From: Erinaceus europaeus
Taxonomy: Eukaryota > Chordata > Mammalia > Eulipotyphla > Erinaceidae
Assembly: GCF_950295315.1 (NCBI RefSeq)
Contig: NC_080171.1
Coordinates: 110,208,378 to 110,272,377, forward strand
Length of the DNA: 64,000 nucleotides
Direction: 5' to 3'
Positions within the stretch are counted from its first letter, which is position 1. Each line of letters starts with the position of its first letter. The translations under genes were made by a program, and so were the position numbers. The notes below the pieces were generated by a model. The model made no database searches. It had not been told where the DNA came from and saw only the letters and a program-made list of their open reading frames with translations. Of the stretch, positions 33,365 to 44,995 are shown in pieces.

Positions 33365-33800
33365 GTTTTTAACATTTTATTGTTTCATTTTTATTTACTT
33401 TGGATAGAAACAGAGACAAGGTGAAATGGAAGGGGTAGACAGAGAGGGAAAGCTCAAGAAGGGCATCTATGCCACTGTTTTTCCACTCATGAAGCTCTCC
33501 TTGGTGAGTTGAGGACAAGGGACTTGAAGCTGGGTCCTTGCACACAGTAGCATGTGTGCTCTAGCAGATAAGCCATCACTCAGCCCCTTCACTCACAGAG
33601 TTTCTTTGTTTTGATTTATATTTTCAATAAGATCGCAAGTATTTATTTATTTCCATTTATTTGTTTGTTTACCTATTTATTTTTACCAGAGCACTACTCA
33701 GCTCTGGTTTATGGTGGTGCAGGGAACTGAACTTGGGACCTTGGAACTTCAGACATGAGAGTTTCTTTGCATAACAATTATATTATCTCCCCTGCCTCAC
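33365..33800 (-). mobile_element. SINE-B then SINE-C, both reverse
   Basis: 33370-33595 ends in cagataagccatcactcag. 33640-33800 reads accagagcactactcagctc ... cataacaattatattatctc. Confidence 0.8.
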
Positions 33801-33884
33801 AACGTTTTAATAGACTCTCTGTATTCTACTGAAGGAGGAACAGAAGGCAGTTTGACAGGCTGTGTATAAAGACTTCTTGGAGGG

Positions 33885-34095
33885 GGGAGGTGGCGATACA
33901 CCTGGTTGGGCCCACATATTACAATGCACGAGATCCCGGGTTCAAGCTCTGGGTCCCTACCTTCAGGGGGAAAGTTTTGCAAGTGGTAAAGCAATGCTGC
34001 AGGTGTCTCTCTTTCTCTCTCCTTCTCTAGCTCCTCCTCCCCTCTCAATTTCTAGCTGTCTCTATTCAATAAATAAATAAATATAATAATAAAAA
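33885..34095 (+). mobile_element. SINE-B
   Basis: Forward copy, head ggaggtggcgatacacctgg, tail ctctattcaataaataaat. The flanking aaagacttcttgga / aaagacttcttgga (33866, 34094) is its target duplication. Confidence 0.92.
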
Positions 34096-34214
34096 GACTT
34101 CTTGGATACTGGGCATTAGCAATGTGGTTACTCCATAGAGATTAGCCATAAAGCACCACAAATGATATTCAAGACAGCAGCAAATAAGGAATAGTTGCTT
34201 TGAAAGGTGTAATT

Positions 34215-34460
34215 AGATACTGCTGTTTATTTATTTTTTATAGAAACAGGGAGAAATTGAGATGAAAAGAGGAGACAGACAAGGGGGAGAGAGAGTGAGT
34301 GGGGGGTGTAGAGGGAGAGAGAGAGAGAGAGAGCTGCATATCTGCTTCACCACTTGTGAAGCTTCTCCTCTAGCAGTGGAGAGATGGAGGGAGGCTTGAA
34401 TCCGGGGCCTTGAGGATCGTAACGAGCACATATCAGGTGGCACCAGCAGCTGTCCCCATC
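34215..34460 (-). mobile_element. SINE-B, reverse
   Basis: Contains an expanded GAGA stretch (34290-34335) and cttcaccacttgtgaagctt. Confidence 0.8.
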
Positions 34461-34929
34461 AAAATTTCTCCCTGTGCGTCCACTTATCTCTTCTCCTTAG
34501 CCAAATATTTAAATTATCAAAACATTTCAGCAAGCCTGTGGGAATAAACAATCCATTCCAATATTACGTATTGCTTTTGGCTGCATTGCAACCCCAATCT
34601 CGCCTCATTTACTGATGTCTCCTACCCCCACAATAAAGGCCTGCTGAAGGCAAGGAACCTGGACAGCTTTCTTTTCTGCTGTATTCGCAGGATCTAAAGC
34701 TGTGCCCCACAGGGAGGAGGAGACAAAATATGCAAAAGATTTTCATACCTGAAACTTGGAAGAGCTGAGTTCTATTCCTCCCCCAACCCACATCCCAACA
34801 TCATCTTAAGGCAAAACTAAGCTGAGCTGAGCAGAGATCTGATAAAAAAAATAAATAAACAGTAGACCAAGGAGGACAAAGCAACTGGTGGCCTTACTTT
34901 ATAAGATACAGTTATATATAAATAGCATA
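34461..34929. other. Unassigned; non-coding exon-like segment on the minus strand
   Basis: 34838-34749 (minus) has a strong tract-plus-AG (ttatttattttttttatcag) and a GTATGA donor, but all three frames hold stops. If transcribed, it could only be an untranslated exon. Confidence 0.25.
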
Positions 34930-36745
34930 AAAGACATAAATTATTTTGAGGTCTTGTATGATACAGCAAATCCTAACAATGGGATTTTCAAAGTTAACCT
35001 AATTGCCAAATAATTTGGTTATAGTAATAGCTATCTATTGACTTCTTAAACCCTAAGACAGCAGAAACCTTCCCCTTTCTCTATAAAGCCCACATTTCCC
35101 CCAATACTGGAACCTCTTGGGTGGGACTCACTTTCCTGGATGCTTCTCTCAAGTCATACCAACTGATAATGCATCTGCATCTCCAACCTAATCAATGCAA
35201 CCAGTACCACCTCAGCATGCTTCACTTTGGACTGTATCCAGAGATGTCAGGTGTGGAATGTCAACCCTTCAGCTTCATTATTCATTACTCTGGTGAGACC
35301 TTTTCTAGCCCTTAGGATTCCTTAACTCCATTTCGAATGGTGCATTTCTTAACAAAACCTCAAAACCTAGATATAGACCAGGGCCCATGAGATAGGGCAC
35401 ATGTACAGGTATCCATAAGGGGAAATATATACCTTAAAGCAAAAGTGCACAATAATTTGCAGTGAGCCAATAAATGAAGCAAGAAAGTAGAACTAAAAAA
35501 GACACCTTAAAGTACCTAATGAAGCAGTTTCTACTTAGACCTAGATACCCTTCTCACCTACCTCCCATTACACGTCCCTCAATCACTAAAGCTAACCTCC
35601 AAAGCTAACCTACTCAGACAAAATAAGGACTACAAAAGCTGAATAAGGGCAAGAGACTGGCATACTTTAACGATGACTCTTTAGTCACTACCAGGCCACC
35701 TCATCACCTGGGGCCCTTGTCAGGGAGTCCTGGTATTCCCACACAGACATGATGGGCCTAGACCTCTAACAGATCCCTCTCTCTACTGTCACTGGTCTTT
35801 ACCATCAGGAACAACATAATAGGCCCCTTTGTGGGCCCCTATAGGACCTTGCCTTCCATGTGGATCAATAATGATAGGGAATGTTCCATTCTCCGAAGAG
35901 AGGTTAGCCAACATATTCTACCTACTACCCAAGGAAGATGGGTCCTGAAATTAGTGCAGCCTGGAATGTTCCTAGCTGTGACCACAGAATGTGAGCTCAG
36001 ACCTACAGGGATGCAGAGGTTACATAGGCTCCTGTACTAAATATGGGCCCCAGATCAAATTGATGGAGTTTACAGTTAACAATATTTATTTTTATACTTT
36101 CTCCATATTTGGGAACTACTCTCTACCCTAATCCAGCTTTCAGGTCCTTTTTACAACTATGACACCATCTCCCCAAACAATAACCCGGGTCCACCTGCAT
36201 ATTAGATGTCAGGCTCAGGCAAAAACTAGTAAATTCATGGGCCCCTTGGAATATACCTAAAATAGACCCACTAGCTTTTTCCAAAACAGAGACCCCAAAT
36301 CTTCATCTGCAGTATTCTTGCCTTTAAGTTCATGATTACTCAACCACTTGTTCTGCATTATATCTTAACCCTTTTTCAGCCACCAGGTTCCAGATGATAC
36401 CAAGATGCCATGATACCATGATGCAGAGGACCCCATCATGTGTCTTGGAGCCCTGCCTTGCCAGATCCCTGCCCCACTAGGGAAATAGAGAGACAGGTTG
36501 GGAGTATGGATCGACTTGCCAATGGCCATGTTCAGCAGAGAAGCAATTACAGAAGCCAGACCTTCCACCTTCTGCACCCCACAATGACCCTGGGTCCATA
36601 CTCCCAGAGGGATAAAGAATAGGAAAGCTATCAAAGGAGGGGATGGGATATGGAGCTCTGGAGGTGGGTGCTGTGTAGAAATGTATCCCTCTTATCCTAT
36701 AGTCTTGTCAATATTTCCATTTTATAAATAAAAAAAATAATCTTT
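34930..36745 (+). mobile_element. Retroposon R, longest copy (~1.8 kb)
   Basis: The last 500 bases match the fragments elsewhere; the upstream 1.3 kb extends the family. There is no long ORF, and the 3' end is cttttataaataaaaaaaat-like. Its length and lack of coding capacity suggest a LINE 3'UTR or a non-autonomous element. The 5' border is approximate. Confidence 0.6.
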
Positions 36746-37029
36746 AAGTGAGGAAAAATAAAAATAAACAAACAGTACCCCATAAACAGGAAGTACTCCA
36801 TTAATGTGTACCAAATAGGTGACTTGTCCCTTTCCCCTTATGCAACATCAATCAAAGGGTGTGCTCCCCTTTCTTGCTCACTCACATACACACCTTTATT
36901 GCATGTCTCATTACTCAGTATTCCAGTCTGACTCACTGACTGAAGAAAATCTTGTGCAACTTTGTGAAAGAACAGTTACACAAATGCTCTGATGTCCAAA
37001 TACCGATAAGGCATTTTTAACTCTTTTTT
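36746..37029. other. Unassigned
   Basis: No gene or repeat recognised. Confidence 0.4.
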
Positions 37030-37640
37030 TTTTTTATTTATTGTCAGATAGAGACAGAGAGAAATTTAGGGGGGAGGAGATAAAGAGGAAGAAAGACAGA
37101 GAGACACCTGCAGCTCTGCTTTACCATTTTTTTTTAATTTTTTTTATTTAAGAAAGGATTAATTAACAAAACCATAGGGTAGGAGGGGTACAACTCCACA
37201 CAATTCCCACCGCCCAATCTCCATATCCCACCCCCTCCCCCGATAGCTTTCCCATTCTCTATCCCTCTGGGAGCATGGACCCAGGGTCATTGAGGGTTGC
37301 AGAAGGTAGAAGGTCTGGCTTCTGTAATTGCTTCCTCGCTGAACATGGGCATTGACTGGTCGGTCCATACTCCCAGTCTGCCTCTCTCTTTCCCTAGTAG
37401 GGTGGGTCTCTGGGGAAGCTGAGCTCCAGGACACATTGGTGGTGTCTTCAATCCAGGGAAGTCTGGCCGGCATCCTGATGACACCTGGAACCTGGTGACT
37501 GAAAAGAGAGTTAACATACAAAGCCAAACAAATTGTTGAGCAATCATGGACCCAAAGCTTGGAGTATTAGGGAGGTACTCACTGCAAACTCTAGTATACT
37601 TATGCTTTCTTACTTTGGTGCCATACTCCAAACTCAGTCA
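37030..37640 (-). mobile_element. Reverse SINE fragment followed by reverse retroposon R
   Basis: 37030-37125 is the tail and middle of a reverse SINE-B, broken at ctgctttacca. From 37126 a T-run begins a reverse R copy (accatagggtaggaggggta ... tggtgactgaaaagagag) that runs to about 37640. Confidence 0.75.
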
Positions 37641-37661
37641 ATTTCTGCTTTGCGTTTCTAC

Positions 37662-37830
37662 TTCTTTTTTTTTTTTTTACATGCATAACATTCCCCAGAT
37701 TCCCATTTAGCAATACAACCCCCACTATTTCATTCATCATTTTTCATGGACCTGTATTCTCCCCACCCACCCACCCACCCCAGAGTCTTTTACTTTGGTG
37801 TAATACTCCAATTCCATTTCAGGCATTTTT
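37662..37830 (-). mobile_element. Young L1 3' end, reverse
   Basis: T-run, acatgcataacattccccag, then ccacccacccacc and cagagtcttttactttggtg. Same 3'UTR as at 19215 and 23040. Confidence 0.7.
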
Positions 37831-37984
37831 AACTCTTAAAAAGGAAGTCACAGCATAGCTAGCTCCCCCTACCATGTCCTGCATCCTCTGCTCAACTCAT
37901 ACTTGTCTGAGTTACTTGAAACTCTTCATACAGGCTATTCCCTCACTCTAGAGCATTCTTTCATGCACACTTTTTAAAAATTGA

Positions 37985-38043
37985 TTTCATTTGATAAAAC
38001 AGAGAAAAATTGATAGGGGAGGAGAGATTAGATAGATGATAGA

Positions 38044-38093
<50 letters not shown>

Positions 38094-38225
38094 GCAGACA
38101 GACCTGCAGCCCTGCTTCACCACTTGTGATGCTTTCCCCCTGCAGGTGGGGACTGGGGGCTTGAATCTGGGTTCTTGTGCACAGTAATACATGTATTTAA
38201 CCAGGTGCGCCACCACCCGGCCCCA
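37985..38225 (-). mobile_element. SINE-B, reverse, carrying a GATA/GACA microsatellite
   Basis: The (GATA)n(GACA)n array at 38031-38099 sits where the CT-rich middle normally lies. The flanks are an ordinary reverse SINE-B ending accaggtgcgccaccaccc. Confidence 0.9.
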
Positions 38226-38299
38226 TGCACTCTACTACATAGTAGGACTAAGATTTTTGGAATATCAGTGTGATTCTGAGGCAATGAATTAATGTCTGT

Positions 38300-38445
38300 T
38301 TCCAGTGGCTGAGAAGTTAGCTTAGTGGGTTGTGCACACAGTTTGCATGGATGAGGCCCTGGATTCAATCCCCTGTACTATATATATCCAAGCAATGCTC
38401 TGTTTTCATTCTGTCTTTCCCTCTTGCAAAATAAACAAGAAGTAT
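38300..38445 (+). mobile_element. SINE-C
   Basis: Forward: gagaagttagcttagtggg, ggattcaatcccctgtac, ccaagcaatgctctg, then A-rich tail. Confidence 0.7.
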
Positions 38446-38637
38446 TTTTTTAAATCTGTATTTCTACATGTCCTTGAGGACTGGGTTTGATTTCCTTACC
38501 ATTTGGTCATCCTCACTGTTCTTGACAGAGATTTTTGAATGAATAGAAAAATGTGTTAAAATACCACTGATTTTTTTTTTGTAAAAACATGTATAACTAT
38601 GTAAGTGTGACTATAAAATCAATAGAAAGCTCTAATA

Positions 38638-38935
38638 GGGAGTTGGGCAGTAAGTAGTGCAGCAGGTTAAGTGCCCGTGAAGCAAAGCACAAGGAGCAGT
38701 GTAAGGATCCCAGTTCGAGCCCCTGGTTCTCCGCCTGCAGGGGAGTCGCTTCACAAGCGGTAAAGCAGGTCTGCTGGTGTCTATCTTTCTCTCCCCTTCC
38801 TTGTCTTCCCCTCCTCTCTCCATTTCTCCCTGTCCTATCCAAAAATGACGACATCAATAACAACAACAATAATAACTACAAAAATAAAACAATGGCAACA
38901 AAAGGAAATAAATATTTTTTAAAAAGAGAAAGCTC
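38638..38935 (+). mobile_element. SINE-A
   Basis: Forward copy; the head contains a small TAAG duplication (gggcagtaagtagtgc). Flanked by agaaagctcta / agaaagctcta (38626, 38927). Confidence 0.92.
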
Positions 38936-39174
38936 TAGTAATGCATACATCATATTTTTCTGTTTATCTATGACGGGAAGGGAAGTAAGAACAGACATGT
39001 GGGCAAGAGGGCTATTGAGTTTTCTAGTTTATTTAATAAAATTCCTTTTGCTTAGTATATCACATCTAACTACAATGAAAAATAACAAAGCATGCTTAAA
39101 AAACAAATACATCATTTCAAGAGACAGAACCCTAAAACCACACTAAGACATGGCAGGAAAGTCAAAATAGTTGA

Positions 39175-39295
39175 GAAGTAATTCAACTGGCAGAGTGAAG
39201 AATTTACATGCTTAAGGATTACAGTTCAGTCCCTTGTGCTGTGTATCCAAGAGTGATATTCTGGATTCTCTCCCTTTTCTTAATCTCATGGAAAA
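39175..39295 (+). mobile_element. SINE-C relic
   Basis: gaagtaattcaactggcaga, acagttcagtcccttgtgc. Diverged. Bases 38936-39174 before it are unassigned. Confidence 0.5.
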
Positions 39296-39359
39296 CTCTC
39301 TACTTCATATGAAATCCAATAGATGTTTTTAATGATTAACATGCTAAGGATTTCAATTG

Positions 39360-40645
39360 AAAAAAAAAAGATAATCTTCAGGAGCAGATATGCATTGATA
39401 AAAGATAGCAATTCTAGGAATAAAAAATAAATGCTGAGATCAAAAACACTGTACTACAAACAAAGAATATCTTCAATGAATATGACTGAGGAAAGACACT
39501 TTGAATCTGAGGACACAATAATACAAGCTGAAAAACAAAAAGATAAAAGACTGAAAGTATTGTCAGACTATCTAAGAACTATGGGACTACATGGTGTTAC
39601 ATACACATAACGGAACTTTCTGGAGAAGAAAGAGAGAGAACAGATTCAATATTTCACTTAATAGTAACAGAATTTCTCCCCAATTAATGTCAGACACTAA
39701 AGCATAAATCAGGAAACTCAGAAAACACTAAGCAAGATTGATGTCACTTCTTTCTAAAATATTTTATTTTGGATAAAGATAGAAATTGAGAGGAAAAGGG
39801 GAAACAGAGAGGGTGAGAGAGACCCCTTCAGCACGGCTTCACCACATATGAAGCTTCAAACCTTGCTGGTGGGGCTGGGGACTTAAACCTGGGCACTTGC
39901 ACATTGTAACATGTGCGTTCTACCAGATGTAAGCACCACCTTGCTCCCAGTGGCATTATTTTAAAAATTTTATTTATGTATTTTCCCTTTTGTTGCCCTT
40001 GTCTTTTTATTGTTGTTGTAGTTATTATTGTTGTTATTGATGTTGTCATTGTTAGATAGGACAGAGAGAAATGGAGAGAGGAGGGGAAGACAGAGAAGGG
40101 GAGAGAAAGACACCTGCAGACCTGCTTCACCGCCTGTGGAGTGACTCCCCTGCAGGTGGGGAGCCGGGGGTTCAAATTGGGATCCTTATGCCGGTCCTTG
40201 CGCTTTGTGCCACATGCGCTTAACCTGCTGCACTACCGCCCGACTCCGGACATTATTTTTCTTTAAATCCTACACTTGTGTAATGTTTTTCAAACATTTT
40301 AAGAAAAAAATCTTTAAAAAATAATAGGAGAAAAATGCTTTATTTCCTTGTATTCTGGGAAGCCACAAAGCATGAAAAGTGAAGAGAAAAATACTTAAGA
40401 TTTTGAAATGGACCAAAAATGCACCAATCTAGAATTCCATATTCTGATACATCCTCCCTTACAAGTGAAGCAGAAATAAAAACTTACCTAGGGTAAACAT
40501 GAAGCGAACTTCATTGGTTGTGACTAGAACTGCCTTACAAGAAACGTTAACAGAAATTCTTCAAAGAGAAGGAAAATAATAGATTAGAAATTCAGACCTA
40601 CGTGAAGATCGTCTGAGTGAATAAACTAAAGGCACAATAAAAGCT
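39360..40645 (+). mobile_element. Old L1 5' part, interrupted by two reverse SINEs
   Basis: 39390-39745 and 40260-40640 carry diverged L1 5'/ORF1-side sequence (ctgccttacaagaaacgttaacagaaattcttc split over the region). 39750-39958 is a reverse SINE-B and 39962-40250 a reverse SINE-A. Confidence 0.5.
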
Positions 40646-40649
40646 TATT

Positions 40650-40835
40650 TTTCTTATTTTAAAGATTTCTTTCTTATAACGTATTGTTATTTACTATATA
40701 TCAGGGAGAGTTTCACAGAAGGCAGAGAGGATAAAGAGAGAAGTCAAAGTACACCTCTGGTGCATGGGGTGCTGGGGATGGAATGAGAAACCTTAGTTAT
40801 GGAAGTCTGTGGTCTTACTAGTTAGACTTTCTCCC
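40650..40835 (-). mobile_element. Degraded reverse SINE
   Basis: aaagatttctttcttataac start, aggcagagaggataaagaga, ggggtgctggggatggaatg. Confidence 0.45.
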
Positions 40836-40879
40836 CACTGTGGTTTCTTATTCTTAATTAAGGAAGCAGGCAACAGTGT

Positions 40880-41705
40880 GTTCAAAATAATGACAATCTA
40901 TTTTATTACATTGGCAACATACTCTTACCACACAGTCCAGGAATCACGCTCCTTGCTATCCATCCAAGTAAACAGAAAATCTATATCATACAAAAACTTG
41001 CACATGGGTGTTTGGAGTAGTTTTATTTACAATTAACAAAATTTGGAAGCAAACAACTATGTAAATGGATAAACTGGACTATCTCCAGACAGTGGACCAT
41101 TGTCTGAAAAATGAGCTATTAATCTATGAAACATATGGAGTTATCTTTGAAAAAAATTTTATTATCTTTTTATTTATTTACTGGATAGAGACAGTCAGAA
41201 ATGGAGAGGAAGAGGAAAGGAGAGAGGGAGAGAAACAGAGAGACGTCTGCAACCCTGTTTCACCACTGGCAAAACTTTCCTCTTGCAGGTGGGGACCAGG
41301 GACTCAAACCCAGGTCCTTGCAAACTGTAACATATTCTCAACCAGGTGCGCTACCACCCATCCCCTGGAGGTATTTTAAGGTATTTTATATTAATCAGTG
41401 AAAAAAAATTTTTTTCAAAGTGTTGCATATTTGTGACTTCAATTATATCGCATTCTGGAAAAAGAAAAGATTGGGAAAACAGTAAGATTAGTGACTGGGA
41501 GAGGCTAGGTGGTAGGGAGGGGTGAATAGGTGAAGCACAGAGCCGTTTTAGGACAATACGACTATTCTGGACGTACAACACTATGGCGATGGAAACACCT
41601 CACCATACATTTGTCCAAACTCATGGACTCTAGAAGCATATTTTGGGGAAACTGTGGGTTTGGCTCTTCACCACTATAATACTGCAAGTATTTCATTAAA
41701 ATTAG
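40880..41705 (+). mobile_element. L1 3' part, interrupted by reverse SINE-B
   Basis: acaaaaacttgcacatgggt, gtaaatggataaactggact and cgcattctggaaaaagaaaa follow the order of the L1 ORF2 end. 41160-41365 is a reverse SINE-B (ctggatagagacagtcagaa ... caaccaggtgcgctaccacc). Confidence 0.7.
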
Positions 41706-42437
41706 TCTTGGGGAGCGAAGCACAAGGACCGGAGTAAGGATCCCGGTTCGAGTCCCTGGCTCCCCACCTGCAAGGGAGTCGCTTCACAGGTGGTGAAACA
41801 GATCTGCAGGTATCTTTCTCTTCCTCTCTCTGTCTTCTTCTCCTCTCTCCAATTTTCTCTGTCCTATCTAACAATTATATCAATAATAACAATAATAACT
41901 AAAACAACAATAAAAAAGAGTAACAAAAGGGAAAATAAGTAAATAAAAATAAATAAAAACTAGTCATATTTACGGGTCAGGTGGTGGCGCACCTGGTCGA
42001 GCGTACATGTTACAATAAGCAAGGACCCGGGTTCAAGCCCCCCGCCCCATCTGCAGGGAGAAAGCTTTACAAGTGGTGAAGCGGTGATGAAAGTGTTACT
42101 CTGTCTCTTTCCCTCCCTATCATCCTCCTCCCTCCCGGTATCTGGCTGTCTATCCAGTAAATAAATAAAGATAACAAAAAAATAAATAAAAATAGGGAGT
42201 CGGGCTGTAGCGCAGCGGGTTAAGCGCAGGTGGCGCAAAGCACAAGGACCGGCATAAGGATCCCGGTTCGAACCCCGGCTCCCCACCTGCAGGGGAGTCG
42301 CTTTACAAGCGGTGAAGCAGGTCTACAGGTGTCTATCTTTCTCTCCTCCTCTCTGTCTTCCCCTCCTCTCTCCATTTCTCTCTGTCCTATCCAACAACAA
42401 CAATAATAATAACAACAACAATAAAAAAAAATAAATA
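41706..42437 (+). mobile_element. Three forward SINEs in a row (A, B, A)
   Basis: 41708-41960 is a SINE-A lacking its head. 41975-42190 is a SINE-B (caggtggtggcgcacctgg). 42196-42437 is a SINE-A with an intact head. The A-rich tails of one act as the insertion sites of the next. Confidence 0.9.
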
Positions 42438-42439
42438 GA

Positions 42440-42625
42440 TTTATTTATTTATTTGCTTTTTCAGAGCACTACTCAGCTCTGGCTTATCTCCCCACCCAAA
42501 ATCAAAGGAATCCAGAAATCAATTTCTTTACTATAGCAACAAAAACAATAAAATATCTAGGAATAAACCTAACCAAAGAAGTGAAAGACTTGTATACTGA
42601 AAATTAAAAATAAATAAATAAATAA
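42440..42625 (+). mobile_element. SINE-C remnant and L1 ORF2 fragment
   Basis: 42460-42490 is a piece of reverse SINE-C. 42490-42600 reads aaaatatctaggaataaacc and gaagtgaaagacttgtatac, a recognisable ORF2 stretch. Confidence 0.65.
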
Positions 42626-42635
42626 ATAAAAATAG

Positions 42636-43080
42636 AAGTCATATTTATACTGTACTATATTCCATTCCACCGTGTGCAATGGCATTATATCTAGAAAGAT
42701 AATGTACATACTTTAATTAAATGTGACAAAGACACCAAGTGAGTACATCCTTTGCAAAAATGGCATTGAGAGACTTGCTCAATCCACAACTGTCATAAAC
42801 TTTCAACTCGTAAAAAAAAAAAAAAGCAACAATATTGGCAAGGCACAATAAATCAACATGCAGCAAAACAAATCACATCTGCACAAACTTTCATGCAAAG
42901 TGTAGTGTAGCCCTGAGTTGTCTCTGCGCAGGTCCACCAGCTAGCTATCACAAGTGGAACGCTGTGGCATGGGATGTCTGTTCACAGTGAAGCAAGCTGT
43001 GCTCCTGTGGGGAACGGGTTATATGAAACTTTTCTAGACTTACTGTTTAATTTTGCTTTAAACCCAAAATGGCTCCAACA
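42636..43080 (-). mobile_element. Tigger-like (pogo) DNA transposon remnant
   Basis: tgtgacaaagacaccaagtg, aaaaatggcattgagagactt, gtcataaactttcaactcgt and aaggcacaataaatcaacat follow, in order and with divergence, one end of the mammalian Tigger1 element. The other end motif actgtactatattccattcc sits close by, so the interior is deleted. Non-coding. Confidence 0.65.
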
Positions 43081-43104
43081 TTTTTGAAATTAAAAAAATC
43101 AGAA

Positions 43105-43402
43105 TAGTGGAAGTCAGGCGGTAGCACTGCGGGGTAAGCGCAGGTGGCGCAAAGCACAAGAACTGGTGTAAGGATCTGAGTTCGAGCCCCCCCCCCCACC
43201 TGCAGGGGAGTCGCTTCACAGGCGGTGAAGCAGGTCTGCAGGTGTCTATCTTTCTCTCCCCTTCTCTGTCTTCCCCTCCTCTCTCCATTTCTCTCTGTCC
43301 TATCCAACGATGACACCAATAACAACAACAATAATAACTACAACAATAAAACAACATGGGCAACAAAAGGGAATAAATAAATAAATATTTTAAAAAATTT
43401 AA
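43105..43402 (+). mobile_element. SINE-A
   Basis: Forward copy with a C-run replacing part of the B-box region (gagcccccccccccc). Confidence 0.9.
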
Positions 43403-43534
43403 AAATCAAAATAGCAAGTAACAAGAACAGGAACACTGCTGTATAATAATGTTATGGTGCTGGCATTGTTGATTTTCTTTGTAAGTGGTCAGGAAGTATT
43501 GCCGTACGGTACCTTAGTCTACTTGTACATTTCT

Positions 43535-43720
43535 TTATTTTATTATATTTCATTTTACTTTATTTTATTTTATTTTCAGACTTTATTTGGTGTAAGAGAA
43601 AGAGTGTCTGAGACAAAAGTACCTCTCTAGACTATGTAAGGGCCAGGGGATGAGACCCAGGGCCACAAACACAAAGCCTGTGCTCTACCACTAAGCTAAA
43701 ACCCTCACCCTCCCCACGAC
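43535..43720 (-). mobile_element. Degraded reverse SINE
   Basis: (TTTTA)n start followed by gtgtaagagaaagagtgtc and ccactaagctaaaacc. Bases 43403-43534 and 43721-43800 are unassigned. Confidence 0.45.
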
Positions 43721-43802
43721 TTCTTGTACATTTCTAACTACCTGCTCATTCCCTTAGAACTCATGTGTCAAAAACACTGCTTTGCATTAAGAACACCACT
43801 TG

Positions 43803-44110
43803 GGAGGTCGGGCCGTAGCACAGCGGGTTAAACACACATGGCATGAAACTGGAGGACGGGCCTAAGGATCCCGGTTCTAGACCCCGGCTCCCCACCTGCA
43901 GTGGGGGGGGTCCTTCACAGGCGGTGAAGCAGGTCTGCAGTGTCAATTTTTTTCTCCCCATCTCTGTCTTCCCCTCCTTTCTCCATTTCTCTGTCCTATC
44001 TGGCAACAACAACATCAATAACAACAGTAATAATAACCACAACAGTGATAAAATCAACAAAGGCAACAAAAAAGGGAAAATAAATATTTTTTTAAAAAAA
44101 GAACACCACT
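43803..44110 (+). mobile_element. SINE-A
   Basis: Forward copy; aagaacaccact flanks both sides (43789, 44099), a target duplication. Confidence 0.92.
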
Positions 44111-44199
44111 TTTCTCCATGAAACACCATTTCAAATGTTAATGCCACATTCAGTCACAAGAATAAAAACTGAACACAGAAAATACAGTCCAGTATTTTA

Positions 44200-44394
44200 T
44201 GAGGATCTGGGTTTGAGCCCCTGGTCCCCAGATAAAAACTACAGAAGGGAAGATTCACAGGGAGTGGGGTGGCACTGTGATGTCTTTCATTCTCTCTCTG
44301 TCTCTCTCCTTTCTCTCTCTCACTATAAGAGGAAAAGATACAGTTATCAGGAGAGATGGGGTTGTGCAGACACTCATCTCAGAGATAAAGCTGG
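44200..44394 (+). mobile_element. Degraded SINE-B
   Basis: ggatctgggtttgagcccctg, (TC)n stretch, and an extension-like end before an A-rich stretch. Confidence 0.45.
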
Positions 44395-44832
44395 TGGCAA
44401 ATATAAAAATAATACAAAAATAAATAACAGTGCTAACGCAGATAGCACTGGAAACCTTTTGAATGCTATTGTGAAACCTGCTATTGAGAAATTCGGCCCA
44501 AAGGATTTCAGCAAAGGCGACTGCAATGTTGTCAAACTTGTCTTGCTGTGCACGGGTCTTGAGTATTTGACTTTAGAGATGAAACACATTCATTCTGATC
44601 TAGAAATTCAAGAAGACACAAGAGGCTCCTATGCTTCTTGGCTCTTTCACCACTTCCCACTCCAACAAGATGCACTCCAGGTACAGGGCAATCATTGCCA
44701 CATACTGACTGCTTATGTATTTAAATTTTTTGAAAGGTGCTTATTGATTTTCTACAGTTTCTGCCTTAAAGATAGTTCTGAAAGGTTGAGGTTGTCAATA
44801 AAAATGATAAAATTTTTGTTGAAATTCTAACA
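44395..44832. other. Unique block with AATAAA near its end; possible retrocopy
   Basis: A plus-strand frame is open across 44400-44830 and the block ends with tcaataaaaatgataaaat. There is no long A-tail and I recognise no parent gene. Could be a decayed processed pseudogene 3' end or chance. Confidence 0.3.
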
Positions 44833-44834
44833 CA

Positions 44835-44995
44835 GTGGTCAGGGACTTGACTCAGAGGTAATCTGCACAGTTTGCATGTTTGAAGCTCTGGGCTTGATCT
44901 AAAACATATCATGAAACAGTGGATCAGCACTCTGTTCATACATTCTCTCTCTCTCGTTCCCTCTCAAAATAATAATAATAATAATAATCTGAATC
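44835..44995 (+). mobile_element. SINE-C with (AAT)n tail
   Basis: gacttgactcagaggtaatc ... gatcagcactctgttcat, ending in AATAATAAT. Confidence 0.65.

Noticed and set aside
44135..44830. 231-codon plus-strand ORF
   Set aside because: Its first third is SINE tail and a decayed SINE-B. The remainder is reported only as an unassigned block.
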